A stretch of DNA of 64,000 bases from Neolewinella persica DSM 23188 (GCF_000373105.1 NZ_KB890436.1:150951-214950); one strand, 5' to 3'; counted from the stretch's first letter, positions 8,396-16,355 are shown. Notes: generated from the letters alone by a model not told the origin. A program made the numbers and translations.

Positions 8396-9508
8396 TTAAA
8401 GTCGCGGACAAAGTATCGTCGGCGCCACTTCAGGTTTCTTGTAAATATTGAAGATATAGGCCAAGCCTAGTTCGAAGGCGCCCTGATAGCTATTGACGTT
8501 TCTGGCCTGGCTCAGGGTTATATCGTAGGCCAGCGCTGCGCGCAGGCGGTCAGTGTCGAAGCCGACCATCACCTTGGCGGCATCGGCCGTACGGTAGCCC
8601 AAACCAATACGCAGGTCGAGGTCTTTCTTCAGGTTGCGGCTGCCCCAGGCTTGCATGGAAATAGAACTGGAACCGGCGCTGTTCTGGAAAAAGGCAGTGG
8701 GCTGGAACCGCCACTTGTCGCTCATCTCCAGGTCGAGACGGGCGTGAGCGTGGATGGTGCCGGCGCGACGACGACTTTCCGGGCCTCCTCCAACGGGCTC
8801 AATCGGTGTTCCATCAGGCATGGTATCGCCTGGCTCCATGATCCGCTCCACCAGGCTGTTCCGTCTGGCCCGGTTCAGGTGCAATACTGAAATCCCGGCT
8901 TCAAAGGTGTTGCCACTCTTCTTGTCCAGCAGTAGTTTTAGTTTCACGCCAGCATTAAGGTCATTATAGCTGTCGTTATTATTCCCCTGGTTGCCCTGGC
9001 CAGTGTCGGGCATACCGATCATTTCTCCGCTAAGTCCTTGCCCTCCGATACCAACATCGAAGATGCGCTGTTGATCCGGCGTACCGTCCGGCATTTTCAG
9101 GCCGTAGGAGGTGCTGCCGTATTGAACGCCTAGCGTAAGAATGTTCGTTCGGTTCTTGTCCAGTGAAAGGTGGTAAGCGCCACTGAATCCGAAAAAGGTG
9201 GAGGAAAGGTTAAAGTCTCCTGCGTTGTCACTCACGAGGCTGAAACCAACCCCAACCCAGTCCTGTTTCCGGAACCCGAAAGCGAGCGGAGCATCAGCGT
9301 ACGCAGTAGGAGAGTTGATGCCATTGAGGCTATACCACTGCCCCCGGTAAACCCCACCTACCCGGATGGAGCCGGAAAAGGCACCAGTATTGGCAGGGTT
9401 GAGCCAGAGCGGCGCGTAGTTATGTAGCGTGTAATGAACGTCTTGTGCGCCCAAAGAGAGGGTAGACAGGGCAAAGGCGGCGAAAAAGAGTAAGCGGCTG
9501 AAGCGCAT
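8396..9508 (-). CDS. Type IX secretion membrane protein, PorP/SprF family
   Basis: Outer-membrane beta-barrel of the PorP/SprF family (370 residues), which in T9SS connects the outer membrane to PorK/PorN or supports secretion of large adhesins. Family signature: signal peptide ending SLGAQ, then DVHYTLHNYAPLWLNPANTGAFSGSIRVGGVYRGQW, many alternating beta strands and a C-terminal LGLAYIFNIYKKP. The open frame begins at 9547, but the signal peptide MRFSRLLFFAAFALSTLSLG starts at 9508, which I use. It sits immediately upstream of the PorE-like OmpA gene on the same strand, as in sprF/OmpA pairs of other Bacteroidota. A second paralogue is at 61575. Confidence 0.9.
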   Translation of the reverse strand: MRFSRLLFFAAFALSTLSLGAQDVHYTLHNYAPLWLNPANTGAFSGSIRVGGVYRGQWYSLNGINSPTAYADAPLAFGFRKQDWVGVGFSLVSDNAGDFNLSSTFFGFSGAYHLSLDKNRTNILTLGVQYGSTSYGLKMPDGTPDQQRIFDVGIGGQGLSGEMIGMPDTGQGNQGNNNDSYNDLNAGVKLKLLLDKKSGNTFEAGISVLHLNRARRNSLVERIMEPGDTMPDGTPIEPVGGGPESRRRAGTIHAHARLDLEMSDKWRFQPTAFFQNSAGSSSISMQAWGSRNLKKDLDLRIGLGYRTADAAKVMVGFDTDRLRAALAYDITLSQARNVNSYQGAFELGLAYIFNIYKKPEVAPTILCPRL

Positions 9509-9580
9509 GGGCGGGCGGTTAATCTTGGGAATTATCCGACACTTCAAACTGCGCCGGAAGGCCCAAGATAAGCAGAAATA

Positions 9581-10099
9581 CTACTTCCGCGTAAGTGGCT
9601 TTTTAAAGACCGGTACGGTACTGCACGGCTCACCGTACATAATGGAGCGGACTACGGGACGCAACCGCGCAGTTATGTCAAGGTATGCGGAGGCGGGCAC
9701 TTGCTTTTCGCCACAACCTTTTACCACTACCCGCTGGTCGGTAAACGCTTCCAAATCAAGCCCGGCAATGGTTTGGCGGTAATGTTGGCGCAGGTATTCT
9801 GCCTCAGTGCCCAGGTAGACATCGGCGGTGAAAGGGGCGGCGGCAGCCGCCACCAGCATATAAGCCCACGACGGCACAATGGCGTCGGTCGAACAGAACA
9901 CTAACAAGGTTTTGTCCTGATACTGACTAAAATCATGCGTTTTGACGCTCTCCCGGAAGTCTTTTTCCTTTAGCATCAACTCCATGTAGAGGTAATCCTT
10001 AAGGTCAAAAACAGCAAATGCGGCGGTAGGCCAGTACTCCTCCAGCTTGAGGGTGATCAGGCGGGAGTTGGCTACTTTGTTTACTAATGTTTCCGACAT
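9581..10099 (-). CDS. DUF2480 family protein
   Basis: Cytosolic protein of 172 residues that matches the Bacteroidota family DUF2480: MSETLVNKVANSRLITLKLEEY, then DLKDYLYMELMLKEKDFRE, a central strand-rich KTLLVFCSTDAIVPSWAYML, and a C-terminal GCGEKQVPASAYLDITARLRPVVRSIMYGEPCSTVPVFKK with conserved cysteines. No function is established for the family; the surviving cysteines suggest metal or redox chemistry only as a guess. The open frame continues upstream to 10126; the start at 10099 fits the family N-terminus. It stands alone, with about 490 bp of repeat-rich DNA upstream. Confidence 0.85.
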   Translation of the reverse strand: MSETLVNKVANSRLITLKLEEYWPTAAFAVFDLKDYLYMELMLKEKDFRESVKTHDFSQYQDKTLLVFCSTDAIVPSWAYMLVAAAAAPFTADVYLGTEAEYLRQHYRQTIAGLDLEAFTDQRVVVKGCGEKQVPASAYLDITARLRPVVRSIMYGEPCSTVPVFKKPLTRK

Positions 10100-10312
10100 G
10101 GCTTGTTGATTGTGGTTAAAGAACACCTTATTAGTCTTGTAGTTTAGTAGTGGATAATCTAGTAGAGCTGCCGCACGACCTATGCTTACTCCGTTCGTGC
10201 CCTTCTCATTCGAGCACGGGGGGAGAAGTTGCTACTTAGCTGATTTTCTTAGAGAGGGAGCACAGAGTAGCCGCTTTGGGGAGTAAGCCCTGTCTTTGCC
10301 ATCAACCAATTG

Positions 10313-10331
10313 TTGCACCTGCGGCCGCGCC
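10313..10331 (+). repeat. Dispersed 19-bp motif, spacer between DUF2480 and scpB
   Basis: Perfect consensus copy. It lies 213 bp upstream of the DUF2480 start and points against that gene. An AGTCA array begins immediately after it. Confidence 0.85.
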
Positions 10332-10334
10332 CAG

Positions 10335-10370
10335 AATAGTCAGGGAGTCAAATAGTCAGATAGTCACGTA
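10335..10370. repeat. AGTCA word array
   Basis: Four near-repeats of an 8-9 bp word (AATAGTCA, GGGAGTCA, AATAGTCA, GATAGTCA) directly after the 19-bp motif. The same word builds the inverted arrays at 11190-11305 and 46971-47085. Confidence 0.7.
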
Positions 10371-10588
10371 ATCGGTATACCGACATGTCCGGTAATGTGT
10401 CGTAATTCTTAGCGTTAAACCTTAATGCCTAAGTGGTTTTCAACGCTGAGCCAAACGAGCGTAGCGAGCTGCCAATTGCGGTAGCCAATCAAGAATCGAG
10501 CATCACCCTTCGAGAATCGAGAATTTTACGAGCGCAGCGAGCAGAACCATGCGGTAGCGACTATGAATTACCTACTACCGACTATGAA

Positions 10589-11167
10589 CTATTCCTCTTC
10601 CACCATCAACTCCTCCGGAGCCCCCACCGTATTCTCCGGCAAAGCAAAGTCTTTCGGTTGTGGCAGGTCTTCCAGGCTATTAATGCCGAAATAGTCCATA
10701 AACCGATCCGTCACGGAGTAAAGGAGTGGTTTGCCGATGGTCTCGGCCCGACCAGAAATCGTGATCAGCTCTTTTTCCAGGAGCTTTTGGATGGAATAAT
10801 CGCAGGAAACGCCCCGGATTTTTTCCAGCTCTGATTTGACCACGGGCTGTTTATAGGCAATTATGCTTAAGGTCTCCAGGGCCGACCGGCTGAGCTTTTT
10901 ATTGCTCTGTAGCCGCAAATGGGTGCCAATTGTCTCGTGGTAAGCCCCTTTGCTCATGAATTGGTAGCCGCCGGCCACCTCAATGATCTCAAAGCTGTGA
11001 ATGTCGAGATCGTACCGCTTTTTTAACGCGTCAATGGCTTCCAGCATAACCTTTTGCGCAAAGCGCACGCCAAAGTTTTCCAGTAAGACGTTTTGCAACT
11101 CTTCCAGGGAGACGGGCGTAGGGGCAGCGAAGATCAATGCCTCGATGTGTTGGGGGAGGTATTCCAT
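10589..11167 (-). CDS. scpB: Segregation and condensation protein B
   Basis: ScpB, the winged-helix kleisin-associated subunit that binds ScpA and SMC and helps chromosome condensation and segregation. The 192 residues cover the family: MEYLPQHIEALIFAAPTPVS at the N-terminus, then LSRSALETLSIIAYKQPVVKSELEKIRGV (the signature second winged-helix motif), the KLLEKELITISGRAETIGKPLLYSVTDRFMDYFG segment, and an acidic C-terminal tail. The start at 11167 gives the family N-terminus. It is bracketed by repeat-rich spacers on both sides, and no scpA is visible in the window. Confidence 0.95.
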   Translation of the reverse strand: MEYLPQHIEALIFAAPTPVSLEELQNVLLENFGVRFAQKVMLEAIDALKKRYDLDIHSFEIIEVAGGYQFMSKGAYHETIGTHLRLQSNKKLSRSALETLSIIAYKQPVVKSELEKIRGVSCDYSIQKLLEKELITISGRAETIGKPLLYSVTDRFMDYFGINSLEDLPQPKDFALPENTVGAPEELMVEEE

Positions 11168-11189
11168 TTGAGCGGCGAAGATAGGTTGG

Positions 11190-11305
11190 TAGTCAAATAG
11201 TCAGGTAGTCGTAAAGTCAAATAGTCAAATAGTCGTAAACTCAAAGAGTCAAACAGCACGCTGTGGTGGCACTGTTTGACTCTCTGACTACTTGACTGTT
11301 TGACT
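11190..11305. repeat. Inverted AGTCA arrays forming a hairpin
   Basis: A direct array of AGTCAAATAGTCAGGTAGTC-like words is followed by its inverse (CTGTTTGACTCTCTGACTAC). The core is a perfect 12-bp dyad AGAGTCAAACAG / CTGTTTGACTCT at 11245-11256 and 11272-11283 with a 15-nt loop. It lies between the DUF697/SHOCT stop and the scpB start, so it would form a hairpin in any read-through transcript. Confidence 0.75.
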
Positions 11306-11310
11306 CGCTA

Positions 11311-12075
11311 TTAGCCGATGATCCGTTTCTTCATCGCTTCAAATTCTTCCTCCGTGATGATGTTCTGCGCCTTCATTTCGGCGAGTTCTCTGATCTTGCG
11401 AATGGCGTCGTCGTCCATCACCGTAACTACTGGCTCATCCGGTTCAGCGGCAGCAGTGTCTTTTTTGCTTGCTTTTTTCGCCTTGCTGGGTGCCGGTTCG
11501 GGGTCGGGTGTAACGGCAGCAGCAGGTTGCGGAGCATCGGTTTCGGGAACATCCGAAGTCTCTTCTCTCCACTCTTTAGCTACTTTTTTACCTTTTTCGA
11601 ATTTCTCGCGGTAAACTTTCTTCAGCCGATCGGTATCGAAATCAAGGAAGGTGCCGCCATTGGCGAAATGTTTTTTGAAGACTTCGCCAAGGGCGTAAGT
11701 ACTGGCACCGTTGATCACCGCAGTAGTGATGCCACCGACGACACTGCCGACTACGGGGATAATCTTAATCAGGCTACGGGCACCGGCACGGGCCATGGTA
11801 CTCGTAGTCAGTGCAGATACAATGGCTTTACCCTGGGTTTCGGCAAAGTCGATGTCATACACGCGGCAAAGCTGACGAATCATGTCCAGCTGAAGCGCAG
11901 AGACGGCGAATACATCCGCAATTGGAAGCGGAATAATGTAACTGGCACCCATGCTCCAGATCACGTGGTTACGGATCACGGTTTCGGCGTGCTTGCTTTG
12001 ATGTTTGTTGCCTTTGGGACTCATAAAGGAATCTTTAAGTTTCTTGGTTGCGATGTCTTGGATCTTCTTGCGCAT
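11311..12075 (-). CDS. DUF697 domain protein with C-terminal SHOCT domain
   Basis: A 254-residue protein with a DUF697 (YcjF-like) region, about residues 30-150, containing two amphipathic/hydrophobic stretches (VIWSMGASYIIPLPIADVFAV; LIKIIPVVGSVVGGITTAVI), then a charged, Pro/Ala-rich linker, and a SHOCT motif at the end (IRKIRELAEMKAQNIITEEE and following FEAMKKRIIG). SHOCT domains are short oligomerisation or membrane-targeting tails; DUF697 is often linked to dynamin-like GTPases, none of which is nearby. A shorter DUF697 paralogue lies at 54189. A copy of the 19-bp motif is 36 bp upstream, co-oriented. Confidence 0.85.
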   Translation of the reverse strand: MRKKIQDIATKKLKDSFMSPKGNKHQSKHAETVIRNHVIWSMGASYIIPLPIADVFAVSALQLDMIRQLCRVYDIDFAETQGKAIVSALTTSTMARAGARSLIKIIPVVGSVVGGITTAVINGASTYALGEVFKKHFANGGTFLDFDTDRLKKVYREKFEKGKKVAKEWREETSDVPETDAPQPAAAVTPDPEPAPSKAKKASKKDTAAAEPDEPVVTVMDDDAIRKIRELAEMKAQNIITEEEFEAMKKRIIG

Positions 12076-12111
12076 ATTTCAAGTAACGTGTTTAGGGACC
12101 ACTAAGTTAGG

Positions 12112-12130
12112 GGCGCGGCCGCTGGTGCAG
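12112..12130 (-). repeat. Dispersed 19-bp motif upstream of the DUF697/SHOCT gene
   Basis: CTGCACCAGCGGCCGCGCC with the flank AACTTCCCC; co-oriented with the gene starting at 12075. Confidence 0.85.
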
Positions 12131-12210
12131 GGGGAAGTTCGACGAAGAGCAGGGATGGGTAGACGAAAATTCGCTGCGCTCCTTTTCATCTAGCTATTGG
12201 CGCGAAGCGC

Positions 12211-13203
12211 CTATAGCCGCGCCGCAGGCGCGACCTCCTGCCCCACAAACTCCCCCGCCTCATACTTGAAGCTGCCGGTAACCCCAATCATCGCCGCATT
12301 GTCTGTGCAATACTCAATACGGGGAATATAGGTAGACCACCCTTTCGCTGCGCCGAGCTCGGCCAACCCTTCTCGCAGGCCGCTATTGGCCGAAACGCCG
12401 CCAGCTAAAGCAATTTCCGTAAGTCCGGTTTGCTCAGCAGCCATTTCCAATTTACGCAAAAGAATGAATACAATGGTGTGCTGGATGGAGGCACAGATGT
12501 CGGCCAGGTTGTCTTTCACGAAGTCGGGCTCCGCCTTGATGCGTTTCTGTAACGTATAAAGGATGCTGGTTTTGAGACCGCTGAAACTGAAGTTGAGTTC
12601 GCCTGGGTCGGGCCTGGCGAATTTGATGGTTGGCGAACCCTGGCGGGCCAGTTTATCGATCTCCGGCCCGGCAGGGTAGGGGAGGCCGAGCATCTTTCCC
12701 GATTTGTCGAAGGCTTCGCCGGCAGCATCATCGATGGTTCGGCCGATGATTTCTTGCTCGAGGGCTGTTTTGACGACAACGAGTTGTGTGTGTCCGCCAG
12801 AAACCGTCAGGCAGAGGAATGGAAATTTAGGTTTTGGGTCTTCGGCAAAATGCGCCAGCACGTGGGCCTGCATGTGGTCTACTTCGATCAGCGGAAGATT
12901 GCGGGCCAGCGCAAAAGCTTTGGCAAAACTAACCCCAACCATGAGGGAGCCGATCAGGCCTGGTCCCCGGGTGAAGGCGACGGCATCGATGTCTTCGGGT
13001 TTTCTATCCGCGCGCTTCAGGGCTACGGCCACTGTCGGGACAATATTACGCTGGTGCGCCCGACTGGCGTGCTCGGGCACTACGCCACCAAATTCTTCGT
13101 GCACGACCTGTCCGGCAGTGACGTTGCTGAGTACCACTCCGTCGGCCACAATGGCGGCTGAGGTGTCGTCACAACTGGACTCTATGGCTAAGATCGTGGG
13201 CAT
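12211..13203 (-). CDS. tsaD: tRNA N6-adenosine threonylcarbamoyltransferase
   Basis: TsaD (Kae1/YgjD) transfers threonylcarbamoyl to A37 of ANN-decoding tRNAs, with TsaB, TsaC and TsaE. It has 330 residues, normal for the family. Visible motifs: [16 protein letters not shown] at the N-terminus, the metal-binding [44 protein letters not shown] and [11 protein letters not shown]. The ATG at 13203 starts [13 protein letters not shown], the canonical N-terminus. The frame stays open upstream because the adjacent 9-bp repeats encode Pro-Ala-Thr in phase, but that extension has no family match. The repeat array abuts the start codon with no gap, leaving no ordinary ribosome-binding site. Confidence 0.95.
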   Translation of the reverse strand: MPTILAIESSCDDTSAAIVADGVVLSNVTAGQVVHEEFGGVVPEHASRAHQRNIVPTVAVALKRADRKPEDIDAVAFTRGPGLIGSLMVGVSFAKAFALARNLPLIEVDHMQAHVLAHFAEDPKPKFPFLCLTVSGGHTQLVVVKTALEQEIIGRTIDDAAGEAFDKSGKMLGLPYPAGPEIDKLARQGSPTIKFARPDPGELNFSFSGLKTSILYTLQKRIKAEPDFVKDNLADICASIQHTIVFILLRKLEMAAEQTGLTEIALAGGVSANSGLREGLAELGAAKGWSTYIPRIEYCTDNAAMIGVTGSFKYEAGEFVGQEVAPAARL

Positions 13204-13300
13204 GGTTGCAGGGGTTGCAGGGGTTGCAGGGGTTGCAGGGGTTGCAGGGGTTGCAGGGGTTGCAGGGGTTGCAGGGGTTGCAGGGGTTGCAGGGGTTGCA
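13204..13300. repeat. 9-bp tandem array touching the tsaD start codon
   Basis: Ten perfect GGGGTTGCA units (13211-13300) plus a 7-bp partial unit next to the ATG. On the coding strand the leader reads (TGCAACCCC)n directly into the start codon. The perfect identity of the units suggests recent expansion or slippage. The unit is a multiple of three, so the upstream frame stays open whatever the copy number. Confidence 0.95.
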
Positions 13301-13704
13301 AATTTCGGATAAAGTTTAGGATGATGGGCAGTGTTTTCGATTTTTTTCTCCTGTCCGTTACCAAACGTAGTGAGTTGGGTAGTCTCTGAGTTGCCGCCGT
13401 AAGCTCCGCTCTCTTCGCTGGGCTCGTTTTCCAAAGGTAAGCAAGCGCAACACCGCGAACGGTCGCAGCGCCAACTACTAACTTGTTCGCCAACTAAGCG
13501 GCTCACCAGGGTGAGTGCAGCATTTTTCGAATTGTGGCAGCCATTCCTCTACCCCTTAAATACTACCAAAGGCGAAGCTTGACCTACAGGAAAAGGAGCT
13601 CAGTAACTTTTTGGCTCGCTGAATAAGGCCAAAACAGAAGAAAAATCGCCTGAACTGCCCACAAACATTAAATTTTGTACGCTGTTCCACCAATCAAAAG
13701 CTAA
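13301..13704. other. Gene-free spacer upstream of tsaD and of the 13761 gene
   Basis: No coding frame with recognisable content. It includes CGCTCTCTTCGCTGGGCTCG-type words resembling the GAGCGnAGCGA words of other spacers. It separates two divergent genes and so should hold both promoters; I can only point to a candidate for the rightward one. Confidence 0.6.
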
Positions 13705-13741
13705 CTTGCATCTACTGGATGCAAGAAATGTTTTATACTTG
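13705..13741 (+). promoter_or_regulatory. Dyad and candidate promoter of the 13761 gene
   Basis: A perfect 8-bp dyad CTTGCATC-N5-GATGCAAG (13705-13725) is followed by TATACTTG (13734-13741), which matches 7 of 8 positions of the Bacteroidota -7 box TAnnTTTG and lies 20 bp before the ATG. The dyad covers the -33 region and could be an operator. Confidence 0.45.
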
Positions 13742-13760
13742 CACAAATTAAAAGCCTCAG

Positions 13761-14342
13761 ATGCGCACACTATTCAGTCTACTCTTCCTGGTTCTGGCCT
13801 TCGTTTTGGCCTTCCTGTTATACAAAAGTATCGAAGAACCCATCGCCTTTAACAGCGAACGGGCAGTTCGTACCGACGCCGTTTCCAGCAAATTGGAAAT
13901 GATCCGTTCCGCTCAGGAACTTTACCGGGATATTACCGGTGAATATGCTCCTACTTTCGACACACTCAAGCAAGTGATGAGAGAAGGAAAGCTTCTTTCT
14001 ATCCGCGTAGTTGGTGATGCCGATGCCGTTGATGGAGGGACCGTTACTTACGACACTACTTACATCGCCGCAAAGGATACCTTCCCCGGTCTGGGCATCG
14101 TCCTTGAAGACCTGGAAGTAGTTCCTTTCACTGACGGTAAGGTGAACTTCGATATCGATGCCAAAACCATCGAATACCAGTCTACTAATGTCCCGGTTGT
14201 TCAGGTAGGTGTTCGCCAGAAAGAATTCATGGGTCAATACGCGGACAAAAAATACCAGCGCTACGATCAAACTTACGATCCCAACACCCCGATCAAGTTC
14301 GGCGATCTTAACAAGCCAACGATTTCCGGGAGTTGGCAGTAA
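13761..14342 (+). CDS. Single-span membrane-anchored protein, function unknown
   Basis: 193 residues: a short Arg-containing start, one hydrophobic helix (residues about 4-21), then a soluble domain with VSSKLEMIRSAQELYRDITG, which recalls the helix following the transmembrane segment in pseudopilin-like proteins, and an extended acidic, Tyr-rich part. I do not recognise a named family; an exported, membrane-tethered protein is the safe reading. Its stop overlaps the TTG start of the DUF3822 gene by 10 bp, so the two are probably translationally coupled. With rsmD downstream it forms a three-gene rightward series. Confidence 0.75.
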   Translation: MRTLFSLLFLVLAFVLAFLLYKSIEEPIAFNSERAVRTDAVSSKLEMIRSAQELYRDITGEYAPTFDTLKQVMREGKLLSIRVVGDADAVDGGTVTYDTTYIAAKDTFPGLGIVLEDLEVVPFTDGKVNFDIDAKTIEYQSTNVPVVQVGVRQKEFMGQYADKKYQRYDQTYDPNTPIKFGDLNKPTISGSWQ

Positions 14343-15181
14343 GCAACTACGATATAACCGCCGCGGCTTTCCGACCGGAAAGTGCGCACGATTACGAACT
14401 GTCCATCCTTACGGGGATGGACAGTTTTGCGTATGTCATCCGGGATCGTACGCGTAACGAATTAATGGCCTATCGTTCGCAAACCATCACCGCTGGTGAG
14501 CAAGCTGATTGGCCAACTACCCTCGACCGTCTAGTACTGGCCGATGACAAACTTCGTTCCCTGTCCTACGGTAATTGTATCATGGGGTGGGAAAGCGAAA
14601 GGCTTACGCTGGTGCCTGAAACGCTTTACGATGCGGGGAACCCCCGCATCTATCTGGAACAATTGACCCTTATAGGGCTCGATGACGCCGTACGTGCAGA
14701 GCGCTATCAGGAATTGGGAGGAGAGCTCCTTTTTGCGGCGCCCTCCGCAAAGCTTGAGGCTACGGAACGCCGCCTGCGTTCCTTACGAACGCATCACATG
14801 GCGGGAGGACTACTTTCCGCCTGGGGAGCACGTTCTCGACGGCTGGGCCACCAATCCATCTCTTGTGCTGTCCGTGGGTCCAGGCTTTTTATCGCGGCTC
14901 ACCGAAATGGGCAACTGCTGTTTTTTAATACCTTTTCTTACTCCAGTTCGCACGATGCGCTGTACTACCTGCTTCTGGCCTTCCAGCAATGTGGCTGGAC
15001 GCCCAACCGGGTCCCCCTTTACCTGTGCGGCGAAATAACTGAGCACAGCGATTTGTATCGGCAGTTTTATCGGTACGTGGAGGACATCAGGTTCTGCCAG
15101 TACCCCACACCACCTTCCTCACCTCCTGAATTGGCAGGCCTGCCGGCACATCTTTATTTTGAACTGCTGTGTTTAGGTTAG
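14333..15181 (+). CDS. DUF3822 family protein
   Basis: 282 residues matching the Bacteroidota family DUF3822, which has an actin/hexokinase-like fold signature and is commonly encoded next to rsmD, as here. Seen: the N-terminal YELSILTGMDSFAYVIRD segment, CAVRGSRLFIAAHRNGQLLFFNTF (paired strands), and the C-terminal PLYLCGEITEHSDLYRQFYRYVEDI. No ATG or GTG lies at a suitable place; the start has to be the TTG at 14333, overlapping the previous gene by 10 bp, since the next ATG would delete the conserved first strands. The biochemical role is not established. Confidence 0.85.
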   Translation: MAVSNYDITAAAFRPESAHDYELSILTGMDSFAYVIRDRTRNELMAYRSQTITAGEQADWPTTLDRLVLADDKLRSLSYGNCIMGWESERLTLVPETLYDAGNPRIYLEQLTLIGLDDAVRAERYQELGGELLFAAPSAKLEATERRLRSLRTHHMAGGLLSAWGARSRRLGHQSISCAVRGSRLFIAAHRNGQLLFFNTFSYSSSHDALYYLLLAFQQCGWTPNRVPLYLCGEITEHSDLYRQFYRYVEDIRFCQYPTPPSSPPELAGLPAHLYFELLCLG

Positions 15182-15336
15182 AACTCGCTAAGCGAGTGTT
15201 GCAGGCCGGTCGCTTCGCTTCCTGTTGCAGTGCACCTGCAGTGCGTTGCAGCTACCGCAAGAGGTAGGTGAGACAGGCATTTTTTCATTAATAGTTGTAA
15301 GAGAATTAGGTTAATCAACCTGCTTGCCGGATTTTT
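15182..15336. repeat. GTTGCAG / TCGCTTCGCT word cluster before rsmD
   Basis: Contains TCGCTAAGCGAG (dyad), three GTTGCAG words, GGTCGCTTCGCTTCC and TGCACCTGCAGTGCG. The same vocabulary builds the porU/porP spacer at 61381-61560 and the last 45 bases of the window. Confidence 0.6.
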
Positions 15337-15432
15337 CTGCAACCCTGCAACCCTGCAACCCTGCAACCCTGCAACCCTGCAACCCTGCAACCCTGCAACC
15401 CTGCAACCCTGCAACCCTGCAACCCTGCAACA
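15337..15432. repeat. 8-bp tandem array upstream of rsmD
   Basis: Eleven perfect CTGCAACC units followed by a decayed unit and the word GAGCGCAGCGACTCTGCAAC. It ends 40 bp before the rsmD ATG. The unit is one base shorter than the tsaD array unit on the same core (TGCAACC), so copy-number change here shifts any upstream reading frame. Confidence 0.95.
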
Positions 15433-15471
15433 GAGCGCAGCGACTCTGCAACCACTGTAACTCCTTTACTT

Positions 15472-16038
15472 ATGCGCATTATTTCCGGAAAATTTAAAGG
15501 CCGTCGTTTTAGCCCGCCTGCAGATAACTGGCCTACCCGCCCTACGACGGACTACGCCAAGGAAGGCCTCTTCAACGTTTTGCACAACAACTGGCTTGAT
15601 TTTGAAGACGAGCGATTTCTCGATCTGTTCGGCGGAACCGGCAGTCACGATTATGAATTTATGAGCCGGGGGTGTACAGACGTAACCTACGTTGACAAAC
15701 ACGGTCCTGCGGTTGCCTTTGTTGAGCGTACCGTCAAAACTCTGGGGGTGGAGGACTACATCAAGATCTTTCGGATGGACGTTTTCAAGTTCATGAAAAT
15801 GAAAGTGCGGGAGCCCTATTCCTACATCTTCGCCGGCCCACCGTACCCGCTCAAGAATATTCCGGAAATTCCGGACCTGATCTTTGAGGCGGGCCTCCTG
15901 GCGCCAAAAGGCCTCTTTGTGATGGAAACCAACCCACACCATGATTTTGCCGGCGACCCTCGTTGCGTAGAGAAGCGGAACTACGGAAAGACCATTTTTT
16001 GGTTCTTCCAAAATCTGGAAGACGTCGAAGAGGAGTAG
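15472..16038 (+). CDS. rsmD: RsmD-like 16S rRNA (guanine966-N2)-methyltransferase, altered catalytic motif
   Basis: 188 residues, normal length for RsmD, an AdoMet-dependent Rossmann methyltransferase that modifies 16S rRNA G966. The MRIISGKFKGRRF start and PTRPTTDYAKEGLFNVL are classical RsmD sequences, as are the VDKHGPAV adenosine-binding segment and the closing ETNPHHDF...RNYGKTIFWFF. Two motifs deviate: the AdoMet loop reads DLFGGTGSHDYEF instead of DLFAGTGS(I/L)xxE, and the catalytic (D/N)PPY motif reads FAGPPY, with Gly122 where Asp or Asn normally contacts the target amino group. The enzyme may be slow, altered in target, or non-catalytic. It sits downstream of DUF3822, the usual neighbour. 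Confidence 0.85.
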   Translation: MRIISGKFKGRRFSPPADNWPTRPTTDYAKEGLFNVLHNNWLDFEDERFLDLFGGTGSHDYEFMSRGCTDVTYVDKHGPAVAFVERTVKTLGVEDYIKIFRMDVFKFMKMKVREPYSYIFAGPPYPLKNIPEIPDLIFEAGLLAPKGLFVMETNPHHDFAGDPRCVEKRNYGKTIFWFFQNLEDVEEE

Positions 16039-16120
16039 TAGACGAGAAGTCGCTGCACGCTTTGCTTTTAGGGCTAACGTACGGTTTTGGGCGCTCTGCT
16101 CGTGCGGTTCAAGATTGAAA

Positions 16121-16175
16121 AACCATTAAGGCACTCAGACATTAAGGGCTACACTAAGGAAGGCTTGTGTTGGAG
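16121..16175. repeat. 55-bp repeat shared with 48235-48288, copy A
   Basis: Shares AAGGCACTnAGA, GCTACACTAAG, AAGG and TTGGAG in the same order and spacing with the second copy. Both copies lie between convergent genes and both are followed at some distance by a 19-bp motif. Confidence 0.65.
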
Positions 16176-16215
16176 AGCAAATACGCTGACTCCTTGAGTA
16201 CGTAATTAACCTAAT

Positions 16216-16234
16216 GGCGTGGCCGCGGGTGCAG
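16216..16234 (-). repeat. Dispersed 19-bp motif between rsmD and the NhaC gene
   Basis: CTGCACCCGCGGCCACGCC, three differences from consensus; it lies between two convergent gene ends. Confidence 0.8.
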
Positions 16235-16355
16235 GGCAGGAGCCACGACGAACGAAGTGAGCTACCATATGCGGCAGCACGATCTGCTACCGAGGGCGAA
16301 GCCCGTCTACCAAACCAATAAAAGGAGCGCAGCGACTTTTCGTCTAAAGTCGCGC

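Larger units (their letters stand above)
10100..10588. other. Gene-free spacer rich in short repeats
   Basis: No convincing coding frame. It holds TAGTCTTGTAGTTTAGTAGT-type words near 10136, one 19-bp motif copy, an AGTCA word array (about 10335-10370), and a stretch of GAGCGTAGCGAGC / GCGGTAGC words near 10448-10590 that ends against the scpB stop codon. Confidence 0.7.
16039..16355. other. Spacer between convergent genes, repeat-rich
   Basis: No gene seen. It contains a shared 55-bp element, a 19-bp motif copy, GAACGAAGTGAGC / GAGCGCAGCGAC words and AAAGTCGCGCTTACGG just before the NhaC stop. Confidence 0.6.

Noticed and set aside
13204..13506. Upstream extension of TsaD with Pro-Ala-Thr repeats
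   Set aside because: Open only because the unit is 9 bp; no family match and a normal TsaD start exists at 13203.
15225..15250. TGCACCTGCAGTGCG near rsmD as a 19-bp motif copy
   Set aside because: Only the left half matches; it belongs to the GTTGCAG word cluster.
15178..15414. Minus-strand frame with QGCRVAGL repeats
   Set aside because: Product of the 8-bp array being read through; no independent evidence of a gene.
13204..15432. Possible CRISPR arrays
   Set aside because: Units are 8-9 bp and contiguous with no spacers; no cas genes.
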